NCBI GenBank assembly: GCA_935421135.1 | Contig: OW285188.1 | Span: forward strand, 2,377,001-2,441,000 | Reading direction: 5' to 3' | Length of the DNA stretch: 64,000 nt | From: Bugulina stolonifera | Lineage: Eukaryota; Bryozoa; Gymnolaemata; Cheilostomatida; Bugulidae | Position numbers and translations under genes: made by a program | Shown here: piece after piece, positions 1-11,450 of the stretch | Position numbering within the stretch: position 1 is the first letter of the stretch | Layout of the letters: each line of letters starts with the position of its first letter | The notes under the pieces: generated by a model | What the model was told of the DNA's origin: nothing | The model's input: the letters and a program-made list of their open reading frames with translations, nothing else | Database searches by the model: none

Positions 1-1184
1 GTTACTAACTACCTCCCATCTTTACATCGTACAGGAAGTAGGGATCGATGAAGCAAATAATTGACACAGTTGTATTTATAGACAATAAATTGATTAGCTA
101 TATCTGTTAGCGAGCATCTACCATCTCACCGCTCACTCAGCGGCGTCTGCTCAACGGTCTTGAGGTTATGCTTCTTTGCATTTTAATTATCTCATCTAAT
201 TATAAATTCCGATAGGGTTTGTGGCTATGTGCATGTATATGCAGGGATTACCATATTTATATATAAATTATAAATGCATGGACCAGTGTATATAGACATT
301 ATTAATATGTATTCTTTATTTGTATAATAAAGTTTATTGATTACTGTGCACCAATCATTAGCTAACTCTATGTTTTGTAAGGTATGAATCATCAATCACT
401 CCCTGATCATCTTCATTCATACAATGATTACTCATCTGACTCTCACTCAATCCTATTTATAGATTCATTCAAAATTAAAACCATTTAGTTTAGTGCCAAA
501 TATGCAGGTAGCATATTATCACCGCGGGTAGCATATTATCACTGACGCTATTCCCCTTGAGACCTCACTGAACGTGTACCAGTTCATAATATACAAATAA
601 TAAACGGCTTAAAGAATTGTACATTTATTAGATTGTAAATCACACGATGTATAAAATCAATACTAAAGTACTTATCTATGCTTTGGGAGAATAATACTGT
701 AATGTTAGTTAGCAATATTACTGGTAATTTTATATGTATACATATCCCATAGACATGCTGACAAGTGTAGGCCTATTTACTGCATGTGTATATGCTATAC
801 AATCATATTACGTAGATATCATGTTATGATGTCTATACTGATATCTCTGTTAGTTACTGGTACGTAGCCACCCCCCCCCCCACTTACTCTCCTCTTCGAG
901 TGAACAGCTTACAATATAGTATGATTACATGATACAATAGCAGTATGTCTATTCTGTATGTTGTCTATTCTGTGATACCATTCAAGTAGAAGAAACTGTT
1001 GCATTAGGTGTTAGGAGATTCCCCAACTGCTGGTGGTGTGATGTCGTGTCATACCAGTGTGACATGTGACGGTGTTACAGTTAGTAACCTTTATGCACGT
1101 GCTCCCACACTTTCCTATTACTTTGCTGTACTATCTACTGCCCTATGGTACTGTAATATGGTGGGATATTGTGTGTTATTACAG
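1..1184. other. Presumed intron 5' of the first visible kinase exon; no gene recognised
   Basis: AT-rich sequence with a short poly-C run near 871. The kinase N-lobe and the HRD catalytic loop that must precede the first visible exon were not found here in any frame, so they lie upstream of the window. The 1185 acceptor (TTATTACAG) marks the end of this stretch. Confidence 0.5.
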
Positions 1185-4100
1185 CATTCTCATTGGACAC
1201 AACGATATCCTGAAGATATCAGACTTTGGGACCAGCAAGGAATTCCATGAGCACGAGAGAAGTATGACAATGTCATTTGCTGGTACATACGCTTGGATGC
1301 CTCCAGAGGTTATCAAGAATGAACCCTGTTCAGAAAAAGTAGATGTATGGTTAGTACTATATATATACATGTGGTGTACATGTATATACCATGTGGTGTA
1401 CCTATGGTAGCCATGGTATCATATGCGCACAGTTGCCAAGGTAGCCCAGCATATTTTTTCAAATTTAAATTCAAATGCATTATTGAATAATCTATCAAGT
1501 ATTTTGTTCTCAGTTTTGTAGCCCTATAGGGCAAAGTTTACAGTTTGTAGTATTATTATTATAAACACTTGTATTATGTATAATAGGCTATATAATATAT
1601 ATATTGTTGGCCTTTCTCAAACTCGGTCAGGTAAACCACTTCCTGCTAGAGTTTCAGGTCTAATGATTTTAATGCCATATTATATTGTTATTAACTCAAG
1701 CATTTCATTTATTCCTATTGTGGTTTGTTTCTGAAACATAAATCAGCCGCAAAAAACAGTTATAGAATTGTGCAACAGTTAATCCACCACAAGATAATGA
1801 TTATCTGTAAGTGATGTACAGTTACTAGCTACTATAGCTACCACTCTACCACTGATTCATCTTCTACCTTTACCTACCTGTAGTTAGTGTCCAGTGTGTA
1901 TGAGCTATTACTTAGTTACTTTTAGTTTGTATTTGGGGTATCCATGGTGATATAATGCAGTCTGTCTGTTTGTCCAGTTGATTCACTTTATTGGGCCTTT
2001 GATCTGCACCTCAAATTAATAGCAGTAATATAATAGTGTATTATGGGAAGGATGAAAGAAGATTGTTTTATTTTTCCTTAGAATAAGATTATTATAGAGT
2101 GTAGGTTTATATTATTATGTTATGGAGTTGTTTTACGTAACAGTATTACACATGAGTTGATTGTTATGGTTATGGACTGACTAGTATTAGTACAAAGTGC
2201 TGATGACTAGCTAAGGTTGTAAATAGGTGATTATATATTACATTACTGCAAGTGTAGGTTTCCCAACCTCCTACTAAACATCTGCTGTAGTTGGGCTTTA
2301 GTGCTACATCATCTACCTGATAGCAATACTCCGTACATATCAATGAATATTGGCTAGCTGGTCATATACTGTATCTAGTTTAGCTTATTGTCAGTGGTAC
2401 CATATTTATAGCTGTGTTTCTCCTCACTTTCCAAGAATAACAATAAATAGAGGCAATTAATTTTATTTTGCTTAAAAAATATAAACAACACTGGCTGGTC
2501 CTCAGGGCATGCGACTAACTGCCCAGTGTCAATGTCAACTCACGGTCAGCCGTGCAGACAGTTCTCAAGTGTTTGCTGCAGGTACTTGAGGTTTTCACTC
2601 CTCAGAGGGTCAATATGTATTCAATGTAGTATTTCATCATTAACTGACTGATAAATATTTATCATATTCAAAGTTCATATCTCTGACCACAGTTTCACAA
2701 TACTTGGTTCCTTTCACACTGCTGATAGTAAAGTATATGCACGTGTAGTCTCTGTACTATCTTATCTACAGGTCATATGGAGTTGTACTGTGGGAACTTC
2801 TAACTGGTGAGATACCGTATAAAGATGTAGACTCTACAGCTATAATATGGGGCGTCGGAAGCTCCAGCCTACTTCTACCTATTCCTGAAGACATGCCCGA
2901 GGGCTTCAAACTCCTCCTCAAACAGTGCTGGTATGCAAACACTACTAAGTAGTTACATGGAAACAAATTGTTCCTAGTTTTAATTTATTAGGTAAATATA
3001 TTGTAGGACTTGCACCTATTCCATCTATTCGATTTCTAGATCCTTCACTACATGTATTCAGTCTATCGTTCTCCTTCAGATCAAGGTTGCCTTAATATTA
3101 ATGATAGTTTAATAATGCTGTGTTCAGATCCTTTTCATTAGCATAATGTAAGTTAATATAATATATCCGGAATAGCCGTGTTCCTATTGCACTAGCGAGT
3201 AGATTGTATTATTCATCATAATATACATGTATATTTACTGTTTATCTGGTTTTACCTGCCAAACCGACCACCTGCGCCTGTGTGTCAATCACCTTGTGCA
3301 GCTGATCACCATGTAATACCCCTTACATGTCATAACAACTCCATGTTTATTTTGCTTCTATTTTCCTGATGATTGTATCACTAAATTTATTCATTCTGAT
3401 TATCCCTGAAATTAAACTAACACAGCTGTTATATGGTAACATCTCTATTTGTGTGCTGTTATATGGTAACATCTCTATTTGTGTGCTGTTATATGGTAAC
3501 ATCTCTATTTGTTTGTGTTTTCAGGAGCACTAAGCCAAGAAACAGACCTACCTTCCGTCACATACTTATGCATTTAGAGATAGCCTCCTCTTCCCTACTA
3601 GGTAAGACATGTGCAGCTGCAATCGTATCAGTATATGTTTGTAATAAAATTAATATTGTCATTGGAAAGAGAAATCCAAGGCCATCAGCTGCCAAGACAT
3701 TAGCAGCGGAACCAGCCTGTGTTTATATAATTTAGTGATGATTGTACCAATGCAATATTGATATGGTCAAAGGCTGAGCGCAGGTTGATACTGGGTGGTG
3801 ATAAGTACCTACACCGATATCAATGAGGGGGTTGGCAGGGGGTAAAGGTCATTCCACGAGATATCTACTTCTTTGCTGATGTAAATAAACTGTCACTATC
3901 AGAGCTGGTTCTGATTGGGCTCCTAACTAGTTTGTTTTGACCAATTACATTAGTTCATTTTATTCTATTCTCTACCACACTCTACCTACGACAGCCAGTA
4001 GTGTTGGCAGAAGGGGCTGGCTATGTGGTTAGCTAGATGTCCATATGGTGGTTAAAATTAAACACCGATTGATTGATGCTTCCTGGTCACATGGCGTCAA

Positions 4101-4645
4101 CTCACTCTGTTTTGATATCTTTGGGGATAACAGTTTCTTCAGCCAATCAGATGATGTCCCTATCTGGAGATTATATTTCGAGAAGGAACATAATCAGTTA
4201 CTATCAGATGTTTATATGAGAGTATACACATTAATACCAGTCCCCAGTGGCCCATAACACCTTGCTTATTATGTAATACATTGTTAATACTATACATTTC
4301 ATTCTATACTCCAAATTCTATACTCTAATCTATTGACTCCAGGAACAGACGCTGAAGAGTTCTACGAGACTCAGATGGTCTGGAAAACTCAGATAAAGAA
4401 GAGATTTGAGAGTCTGAGGGTTCAGGGGACGGCCTCATACCTCCACAAACATAACCATCACCCGGATGAGGAGCTCAGTCAGCAGCGGGCCGATGAACTC
4501 AGGTGAGTCTTGTGCCTTGTCTCACACCTTTACCAAACATCCAGCTACCAAACATTCAGTGAGAGCTCTTACTACCGTAATTTACAGTCCTGTCCTGGCT
4601 ATATTATATGTATTACATGTATATAATGTACATCAGTATTGAACA

Positions 4646-4706
<61 letters not shown>

Positions 4707-5742
4707 GTAGGCTATTATATGTATATATAATATGTATATGTGCATGTACGGGTGCCACAGCCTCCCTTCCTTCACGTGATGTCAAACAAAGTTCAAGTTA
4801 TTAAATACAATATTAACAGTAGTTATTATATTACTCTTACAGTAGGTATTCACAGTTAGGCTACAAGTACTGCAGTAGGTTATTACATGTGCTGTATATG
4901 AGCCTACATAGATTATAAGCTATAATATACTATATAATGTGCTGATGCTGTATATTATCATATACCTTGTACATATAATACAGTGGATTTCAATTTGCAA
5001 ATACTTGATGAAATCTCATCTATCAAGGGTTGTTAGCCTTAACACTTCTCTAGAGCAACTTTGGTATACCCTATACTAAAACCTGGCCCTTGTTTACAAT
5101 AATATTATTCTAGTATTTGATGGGTATTATTGGTAGGTGTAATTAGGAGATCGTATTGTAATGAGGGCTTTATTTATAGTTCTCTAGAATCAACAAGTTA
5201 ATTATACACACCTGGCTACCTGCTCTGCTGCCGCAGGTGAAATATATGCATATAGTTATAGACTATAAATAGACAGCTGTCAGTGTACCAACTAGCCCAG
5301 GGTGTTTTAGTAGAGGGTGACCAACCCGTTCTCTCTCTGCCAGAAAGGTCATGTACTCAGTGTACAGCATTACATATACACTGACGTACATGTATAGTCA
5401 GTGTATGCATGTATAATGTAGCCTATGCATTGCCTTACAGAAATGTCCAGGAAATCATATGCCAGTACAAGAAGAAGTTAATACAGACTAATAACCTATA
5501 CATGGACCTCTCAGCAATCATGTTACAGCTGGAACAGAGGGAGAAAGATCTGGCCAGGTAGGAATATCTGGTACCTTACTGCTTGTGTCATCTATAACAA
5601 GCACCTGTTAGCTCTGTTCAGGTGCACTGTGATTGGTCGACATTCTGCACTTTGATTGGGTATTAAATTTATTTGGTTGCACAGAAAATTCACAGAAATG
5701 GAGGAACTTAAGGAAACTGCAGCTAAGCTGATGGTTATTTAA
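1185..5742 (+). CDS. MAP3K12/13: DLK/LZK-type mitogen-activated protein kinase kinase kinase, 5'-truncated, short 3' end
   Basis: C-terminal part of a dual-leucine-zipper/leucine-zipper-bearing kinase. In known animals this kinase starts the MKK4/7-JNK and p38 cascades after axon injury or cytoskeletal stress. Exons are 1185-1349, 2772-2930, 3525-3601, 4343-4502, 5441-5557 and 5685-5742, and all phases match. The first exon holds [10 protein letters not shown] (DFG motif), [13 protein letters not shown] (activation segment, APE-like PPE) and SEKVDVW. The second gives [19 protein letters not shown] and IIWGVGS, a DLK-family signature. The third gives [19 protein letters not shown], the end of the kinase domain. 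Exons 4-5 carry the family's charged coiled coil ([17 protein letters not shown]). The last exon ends the protein after TAAKLMVI, with a polyadenylation signal close behind. The N-lobe is outside the window. Vertebrate DLK and LZK have much longer C-termini. DLK versus LZK cannot be decided, and a single ancestral gene is likely. Confidence 0.93.
3425..3514 (+). repeat. Three tandem 30-bp units beside a splice acceptor
   Basis: The unit GCTGTTATATGGTAACATCT plus CTATTTGTGT occurs three times, the last slightly changed. The array ends within about ten bases of the acceptor at 3524 and supplies part of its pyrimidine tract. Confidence 0.9.
4646..4709 (+). repeat. (GTGTAT)n microsatellite
   Basis: About ten perfect hexamers of GTGTAT in a kinase intron, followed by looser TATATG repeats. 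Confidence 0.95.
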
Positions 5743-5752
5743 TATACTGTGG

Positions 5753-5758
5753 AATAAA
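5753..5758 (+). terminator. AATAAA polyadenylation signal for the short kinase transcript
   Basis: A canonical AATAAA lies 11 bases after the TAA that closes the 5685 exon. It supports that exon as a genuine terminal exon rather than an accidental reading frame. Confidence 0.6.
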
Positions 5759-6381
5759 TTACAGTTCTTGTGTACTTGGGGAGTAGAGGTTGTTACATCA
5801 ATATGTGTTGTATTATGTAGTAGTGTGTAGTGTGTAGTGTGTAGGAGTGGACAAGGCGGAGCTACAGGCTGTTGTGGAACACAAATACTTGATAAGAAAT
5901 TAAGTTAACGTTAATCTAATCTAACTGTTTACTATATAGATTGGTGGCTGACTGTGTGTATAGATATCTATAAACATGTATATCATGTAGACTGCATGTA
6001 TGTAGGTCTAGCACGTGCGTACATGTACAATACATAGATAGATCTACACATGAGTGTATGTTATTATGACTGAATACTCTAGAGATGAGTGCTGATTGCT
6101 CTTGAACTTTTCCAAGTACTTCTGTCAGTCTCTTTATCTGCATAATATGATAATATAACCAAATACATATACATGTGGAGTAAGCACATCTAATGTACTA
6201 CATGCACTATACTTTATATATCTACATTATGTAGTTGATAGTCTCATATATATAATGGGATGTATCAATTTACTTGATTAGATTATATCTAGTTAAATTA
6301 GTGTAAACTTAATTATCCATACAGCATGCTTAGCATACACAATACAATGCTAGATATTGATTTTACATGTATATCCTACAG

Positions 6382-6799
6382 GCAAGAGAGAATGATGTCT
6401 AAAAGAAAGAAGACTTTAAAAGTATCAAAGTCTAGTGAAGACTCTACAGCGTATTATCCGACACATTCTACTTTAGGACATATCAAGAAACGTTTAAACG
6501 ATTCGATATCCTCCCTCAATATTGATATCCCAGACACCCCTGCAACCCCTTCACCCCTCACCGATCCTCTATCTACCCTTGGAACTATTACTACTGTGGA
6601 ATCTGGGGTCGTAACTTCTCCAAGATCTCTTCATGAAATATCAGAACACTGTGAATATTTAGAGAAGAGTAGAGATGAGGGACACTCGGCTAAGTTAAAG
6701 GCTGTCAGGACAGACAGCGATATACTGAATCACAATAGTTTAGTAGGCTATGATGGGGAGTTATCTGACCCTCCCCCTTATCACGATACTATTACATAG
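6382..6799 (+). CDS. MAP3K12/13: Alternative terminal exon of the DLK/LZK-type kinase (long form)
   Basis: The exon opens after a good acceptor (TATCCTACAG). It is in the same phase as the exon starting at 5685, so the 5557 donor can splice to either. It encodes 139 residues, starting QERMMSKRKKTLKVSK. A Ser/Thr/Pro-rich stretch (PDTPATPSPLTDPLSTLG) follows, and the end is GYDGELSDPPPYHDTIT before TAG. The DGELSD near the end resembles the C-terminal SDGLSD hexapeptide described in worm DLK-1L and human MAP3K13; I am recalling that family fact, not aligning it. Alternatively it could be an unrelated single-exon gene, but the matching splice phase argues against that. Confidence 0.68.
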
Positions 6800-7344
6800 A
6801 CACGCTCCTGGTATTCTACAATGTAGGTCCCTTTCTCTTATGCATACATATCATGGAATGTATAAATGTTACACTTTTAGATTTGTAGTTGACGCTATGC
6901 TGTACATAAAGTGATTTAAAGTTTATTTTTGCTAAGCAATATTACTTTACATGTGGAATACAGAAGTTATGTATAGGTGTTAGATACATGTATGTTAAAG
7001 ATTCTAGTCCATTTAGTCAAAGTACATACAACCCTCTTTATATAGTTATATCTATCCCACCATTGTACATATACATTCATCTAGAAATATAACATGTGGT
7101 TATAATTAGAAAACTGCAAAGATGTTGATGTGAGGGAAGATAACTTTTTAATCTCTTCTTATTATAGTCACCAGTGAATGGCATAGGGGGAGATTGATCA
7201 TAATTAAAAGTTGTCCTCTCCCAATTGAGAGAGAACAACTTCTAATTCTCATAATGTACCCATAGATTATGGACACAATTTGAGTGAAATGTACATGTAG
7301 ATCAACAGAAAGAATTAGTTGTTGTTAAAAATATAGTAGAACAA
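6800..7344. other. 3' flank of the kinase gene; no further gene seen
   Basis: AT-rich non-coding sequence. There is no clear AATAAA directly after the 6799 stop. The segment ends at the LINE relic. Confidence 0.4.
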
Positions 7345-7850
7345 TTACCTAAACATAGACTGAATATCAACACTGTTATGTATCTCACCTGCCTCCACTC
7401 TATCCAGTGTGGGAAGCGGGTACCTGCCAGAGACCAAACTACTCCACATAACCATGTTCTGTACGTCTTCTATTCTTGGGCCACAGAATATAAGGCCTCT
7501 CCTGATCGTGTCCATCCATCTATGCTTTGGTTGTCCTTGGTTACTCCTGCTATCGACTAGCATATTGTCAACTCTCCTGATGTCACTCTTCTTGAGTTCT
7601 TGTCTCTCTGACACACATTTCCAAACCACACGTGTCGAATTCCTTTCATCATGACATTCTTTTCTAATGTTCTCATTTGTCCAAGGCAATAATAGAACAT
7701 CCTCATCTTACAGACAGCTTTTCCAGCCAAATACTCTATAACCGGCCATGTCTCGTTCTACATGTATATAGCAACACCAGGTGTATCTACTGTTCTGTAG
7801 ATGAGCATCTTCAGATTATTAGGAGCTTTCTTATCACAAAGAACTCCTGA
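7345..7850 (-). mobile_element. LINE reverse-transcriptase C-terminal relic (RTE/BovB-like)
   Basis: Reading the minus strand gives, in more than one frame, the usual order of a LINE RT thumb and tail. First comes KKAPNNLKMLIYRTV, then a NETWP motif and KMRMFYY. Next is QGQPKHRWMDTIRRG, which matches the GRPKxRWMDxI motif, and then IEDVQNMVMWSSLV, the xDRxxWRxLV-type ending. At least one stop and frame changes break the ORF; the open part is 114 codons. It is a dead 5'-truncated copy. The family assignment rests on motif memory. Confidence 0.75.
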
Positions 7851-9946
7851 CAGTTCTCGCTATTTATTCTACACTTCACTACCATACACAATTCAACCTC
7901 TGTTTCACAACCTCCCTCCTGGTGAACAAATATTGTTTCCAAATACTTGAAGGCTGCACATTGAGGCAAGTTTGCATTCTGTGAGCCACCATAAAAAACT
8001 TTTGTGAGGCAAAAACTTTTATGTGATCATAATAATATCTAATATTATACATTAGGTATAAATCTAGGATGTGAGTACTGGTGGTGGTTTGATTTCATGA
8101 ATAGCCAGCTATATAGCCCTTCAGTGTCGTGACTGGAGTACATGAATATTTGTACCTGACATTAATCATATGTTGGTTCATGCAAGGAGTACTCCTTGGT
8201 TCATGTATAGTCTTGCCTGTGCAGCGTATGTAAGCATTATACCAGAAGGTAAGATATAGTTGTCAAAAGAAGCTTTATGTAAATGTGTAAGGGTAGCTAG
8301 ATTATAGTACAGAAATAATACACTTCTGGCAAAGTAGTGCAAATACATGCATGTCACAATTTATAATAATGCAATTATAACATGAATGTAATTATACCAT
8401 ATGCAGCCACAATGTACATGTACATGTATCAATGCATGCCTTCTATATAATAATTATGTGTTGCATGCAGATAGTGACAATTAGTATATTTAAGAGTTGT
8501 CCATTCTTGCGCACTTGAGAGAATATAACTCCTCACTAAAATTGATTGGCTGACTGTAGATAGGACAGGTATATATAGGAGAGGAGTACCTACGCTGTAG
8601 AATAGTCCCAGTAGAGAGATAGATAGACAGATACCTAGAGTAGGCTGTGAAAATGAGGCATGGAGAGACAGCAGTACAGACTGTCGACGTACATGTAGAT
8701 AAGTCACACAGTGACAAGAGTGGACGACGACATAGACGTTACACATACATATTATACAAATGTATAAGCTAGTAGAAAACACGAAAAGGAAAGAAAAACT
8801 ACAAAATAGAAAACCAAATAAAAACCAATAAAACACTAAAACAAAAACACTGAAAACTAAACTACATGTAAACTACAACAGTGTGGAGTGTGTGGAGTGT
8901 AGGTGGATCGTATGCTACCCAGTAACTCATATCAATGCGCACTAAGGAGCATGGATATATGCGAAACAACTATCTCATTGTAGACCTTGGAATAGAGTCG
9001 ACACCGCCACATCCTAGACCACAGAACCAGAACCTACGCCACACAGCTTACTACATTGGAGACCAAGGTGCTGACAAAAGGACCTACAGACAGCGTACTA
9101 CTACTACACACTACATTCAGCTGGTGAGTCTTAAGTACTTTGGCTCCAATTAAATGTTATAACTGACAATATCAAAACCCTCAATTTTAGTTATAACATA
9201 TGTACTATAGGCCTACTGTACTCTATATACATGTACTAATACTGAGTACATACTACATACTTGTACTTGTACTTGTACATAGTACATCGTGCATTAAAAT
9301 ATTGTACAACACATTACTTGTATGACATACATTATATAATTTTATAATATTAATATTTAAGTACATGTATCCAAGGAATTCTTGTACTTGTACATGTATT
9401 ATACTCCTTGATACTCTCAAGACCGTGTATCATGGAGAATATGTTGGAGTTATCTTCCTAAATATATCATATATATTTTCTCTTACTTACGTTTTATTCC
9501 TTTTTTTATCTGTGCAACAGCATAACCAAAGGGGTATATATACCCCCTTTGAGGGTATATATACCCCTTTGAGCATAACAAACATGTAATTTTTTCATAT
9601 TAGACATGCAAATGCTGATATAATGTACACTGTACTTATTGTAGTGCGCAATAACAATAAATAAAGTTACATATTATTATACATTGTTCGTATAAAATCC
9701 TGAGTAGATAACTCCAAATTGATCAATAACTAACAGATTCAATGAACTCTCACAATGCCTTTACTGCGATAATAGTCTACGAAATCTGTAGACCTCATAC
9801 ACTTTCCTATCAAAGTCCTACTCATAACTCTATGGTCCTACTAAACTACAGTCAAAGTGGCGACTACTCTACAGTTCAATATTTTTATTTTTATTTTAAT
9901 TTTAATTTAAAAAAAGCGGGTTAACTTATTATCTTTCTTGTGATGA
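7851..9946. other. Non-coding stretch with short palindromes; no gene recognised
   Basis: Contains TACATGTA-rich sequence and, at 9531-9574, two back-to-back copies of the palindrome GGGGTATATATACCCC. An open frame at 8935-9153 ends next to a GTGAGT donor-like site but has no recognisable family and low-complexity composition, so I do not call it a gene. Confidence 0.4.
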
Positions 9947-10134
9947 TGATTGCATGTATATTATTGATTTAGTATGTGCCTTAGAGTTGTTTCTATGGTC
10001 TGAACTAACCTACCAGCTGTATAAATTGAAATTCATATTAAATATAAATTTCAATTTATACAGCTGGTAGGTTAGTTCAGACCATAGAAACAACTCTAAG
10101 GCACATACTAAATCAATAATATACATGCAATCAT
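9947..10134. repeat. Near-perfect 87-bp inverted repeat (foldback 1)
   Basis: The left arm (about 9947-10033, starting GATTGCATGTATATTATTG) is matched base for base by the reverse complement at about 10047-10134. The spacer is 13 bases of AT. The arm contains mixed-composition sequence (for example TGGTCTGAACTAACCTACC), so it is not a simple-sequence artefact. Confidence 0.95.
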
Positions 10135-10306
10135 TATTATCATTAGAGTTATATCAATTTTACAAATAAATATTATATTTATATAATATTTTATTATATT
10201 TTATTAAATATTAAATATGATATTTAATATTTAATAAAATATAATAAAATATTATATAAATATAATATTTATTTGTAAAATTAATATAACTCTAATGATA
10301 ATAATT
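10135..10306. repeat. Near-perfect 85-bp AT-rich inverted repeat (foldback 2)
   Basis: It directly abuts foldback 1. The arms meet near 10217 at a short ATATGATAT centre and extend outward to ATTAGAGTTATAT. The only difference I found is one C/T near the outer end. Its composition is almost pure A/T, unlike foldback 1. Confidence 0.92.
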
Positions 10307-10374
10307 TTGTTAAAGGTAACTTGTTGACCACAAATAAATAAATTTATATAATAATGATAATAATAATAATATAA

Positions 10375-11187
10375 TTGAAGTCACTAATGAAAGAACAAAG
10401 CAAAAGTGAATATCTCACTCAAACTAGGGAAGATCATGAAAAGGAACGGACAGAAAAAGCACTACATGGACAATACCCCAAACTCACGGAAAGCTATGAC
10501 ACAAGGAAACAGTATAGATGGATGAGAAATGGATACATGAAGAAGGAGACAGAAGGACTCATAACTGCAGCACAGGACCAAGCATTACCTACAAGATGGA
10601 GAAAAGTCAACATCGAGAAGCAAGCAGGAACAACAAAATGTCGGATGTGCAACGAAAGAGATGAAACAATATTCCACATTCTCAGTGAGTGCAGTAAGCT
10701 TGCCCAGTGCGAGTATCGGAAAAGACATGACAAGGTTGCACAAAACATACACTGGAATATATGTAAAAAGTTTGAACTGGCACATACGAAGAACTGGTAT
10801 GATCATGTAGCAGAGAAAGTGATAGAAAACAGCAAAGCCAAAGTGCTCTGGGATTTTACAATACAGACGGACCATGTTATAGAAGCAAGAAGGTTGGACA
10901 TAGTGGTGGTTGATAAAAAGATGGATCATGTGTGGGTGATAGATATTGCAGTGCCTGGTGATGGCAGAGTTGGAGAGAAAGAAAAGGAAAAGCGGGAAAA
11001 GTATCAAGACCTTGCAAGAGAGATTAGGAAACTGTGGAAGACTTCCGTGAACGTTATTCCTGTTGTGGTTGGAGCCCTGGGAGCAGTAGCAAATTTAGAA
11101 GATGAATTGTCGAAACTAGATATAGGAAGAAAGGAAATAGACAGTGGACCTGACCGGATACCAACATTCAACCAGCTGAAGAGCTGA
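10375..11187 (+). mobile_element. C-terminal part of an R2-like (restriction-like-endonuclease) non-LTR retrotransposon
   Basis: An open frame of 270 codons with no stop. Residues about 95-115 carry a CCHC-type zinc motif, CRMCNERDETIFHILSEC. Residues about 170-190 carry RRLDIVVVDKK followed by VWVIDIAVPGD. This matches the (R/K)PD...D-x-A/V spacing of the restriction-like endonuclease at the end of R2/R4/NeSL-type elements. The tail KTSVNVIPVVVGALGAV is a widespread signature in invertebrate copies of this class. No reverse-transcriptase domain precedes it, so the copy is 5'-truncated. An internal ATG may be fortuitous. The catalytic PD appears as LD here (RRLDIVV), which may be inactivating. 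The ORF ends just before (AATA)n and a SINE. Confidence 0.8.
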
Positions 11188-11232
11188 GACAAATCAACAC
11201 ATATAATAATAATAATAATAAAATGATGTATT

Positions 11233-11450
11233 GTAAGAGGGGTGCCTCGTGTGCAGTTCGCTCAGAGCATGTCTACTGCTCACTGGTGAAGCTTCCTTTT
11301 TTAAGGTTGCTGAGCTGGTGTAGTGGTAGCATGTTCTGTTCACTGTGCTAGGCGATTAGATTTCGTAGAGGCCCCGGGTTCAAACCCCAGTCAGGGACTG
11401 GTATTTTCATAGATTTGAAACAAGTCCCTGACTGCTCAAAAATACATCAT
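11233..11450 (+). mobile_element. tRNA-derived SINE, family A, copy 1
   Basis: A pol III A box (TGGTGTAGTGG, near 11317) and a B box (GGGTTCAAACC, near 11377) lie about 60 bases apart. GTCAGGGA follows, as in the 3' end of tRNA-Glu-type genes. The tail forms a 12-bp hairpin: arm CAGTCAGGGACT at 11388-11399 and AGTCCCTGACTG at 11423-11434. The same sequence recurs on the minus strand at 29590-29850, which shows that it is a dispersed repeat and not a functional tRNA gene. Confidence 0.85.

Noticed and set aside
1008..1410. 80- and 114-codon frames over the first kinase exon
   Set aside because: They are shadow frames or read-through of the real exon at 1185-1349. The starts lie in intron sequence.
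8935..9153. Possible exon ending at GTGAGT
   Set aside because: No recognisable protein family, no partner exon in phase, and no clear acceptor or promoter context.
11317..11400. Functional tRNA gene
   Set aside because: A and B boxes are present, but the cloverleaf is imperfect and the same sequence with a non-tRNA tail is dispersed at 29590 and 52874. It is a SINE.
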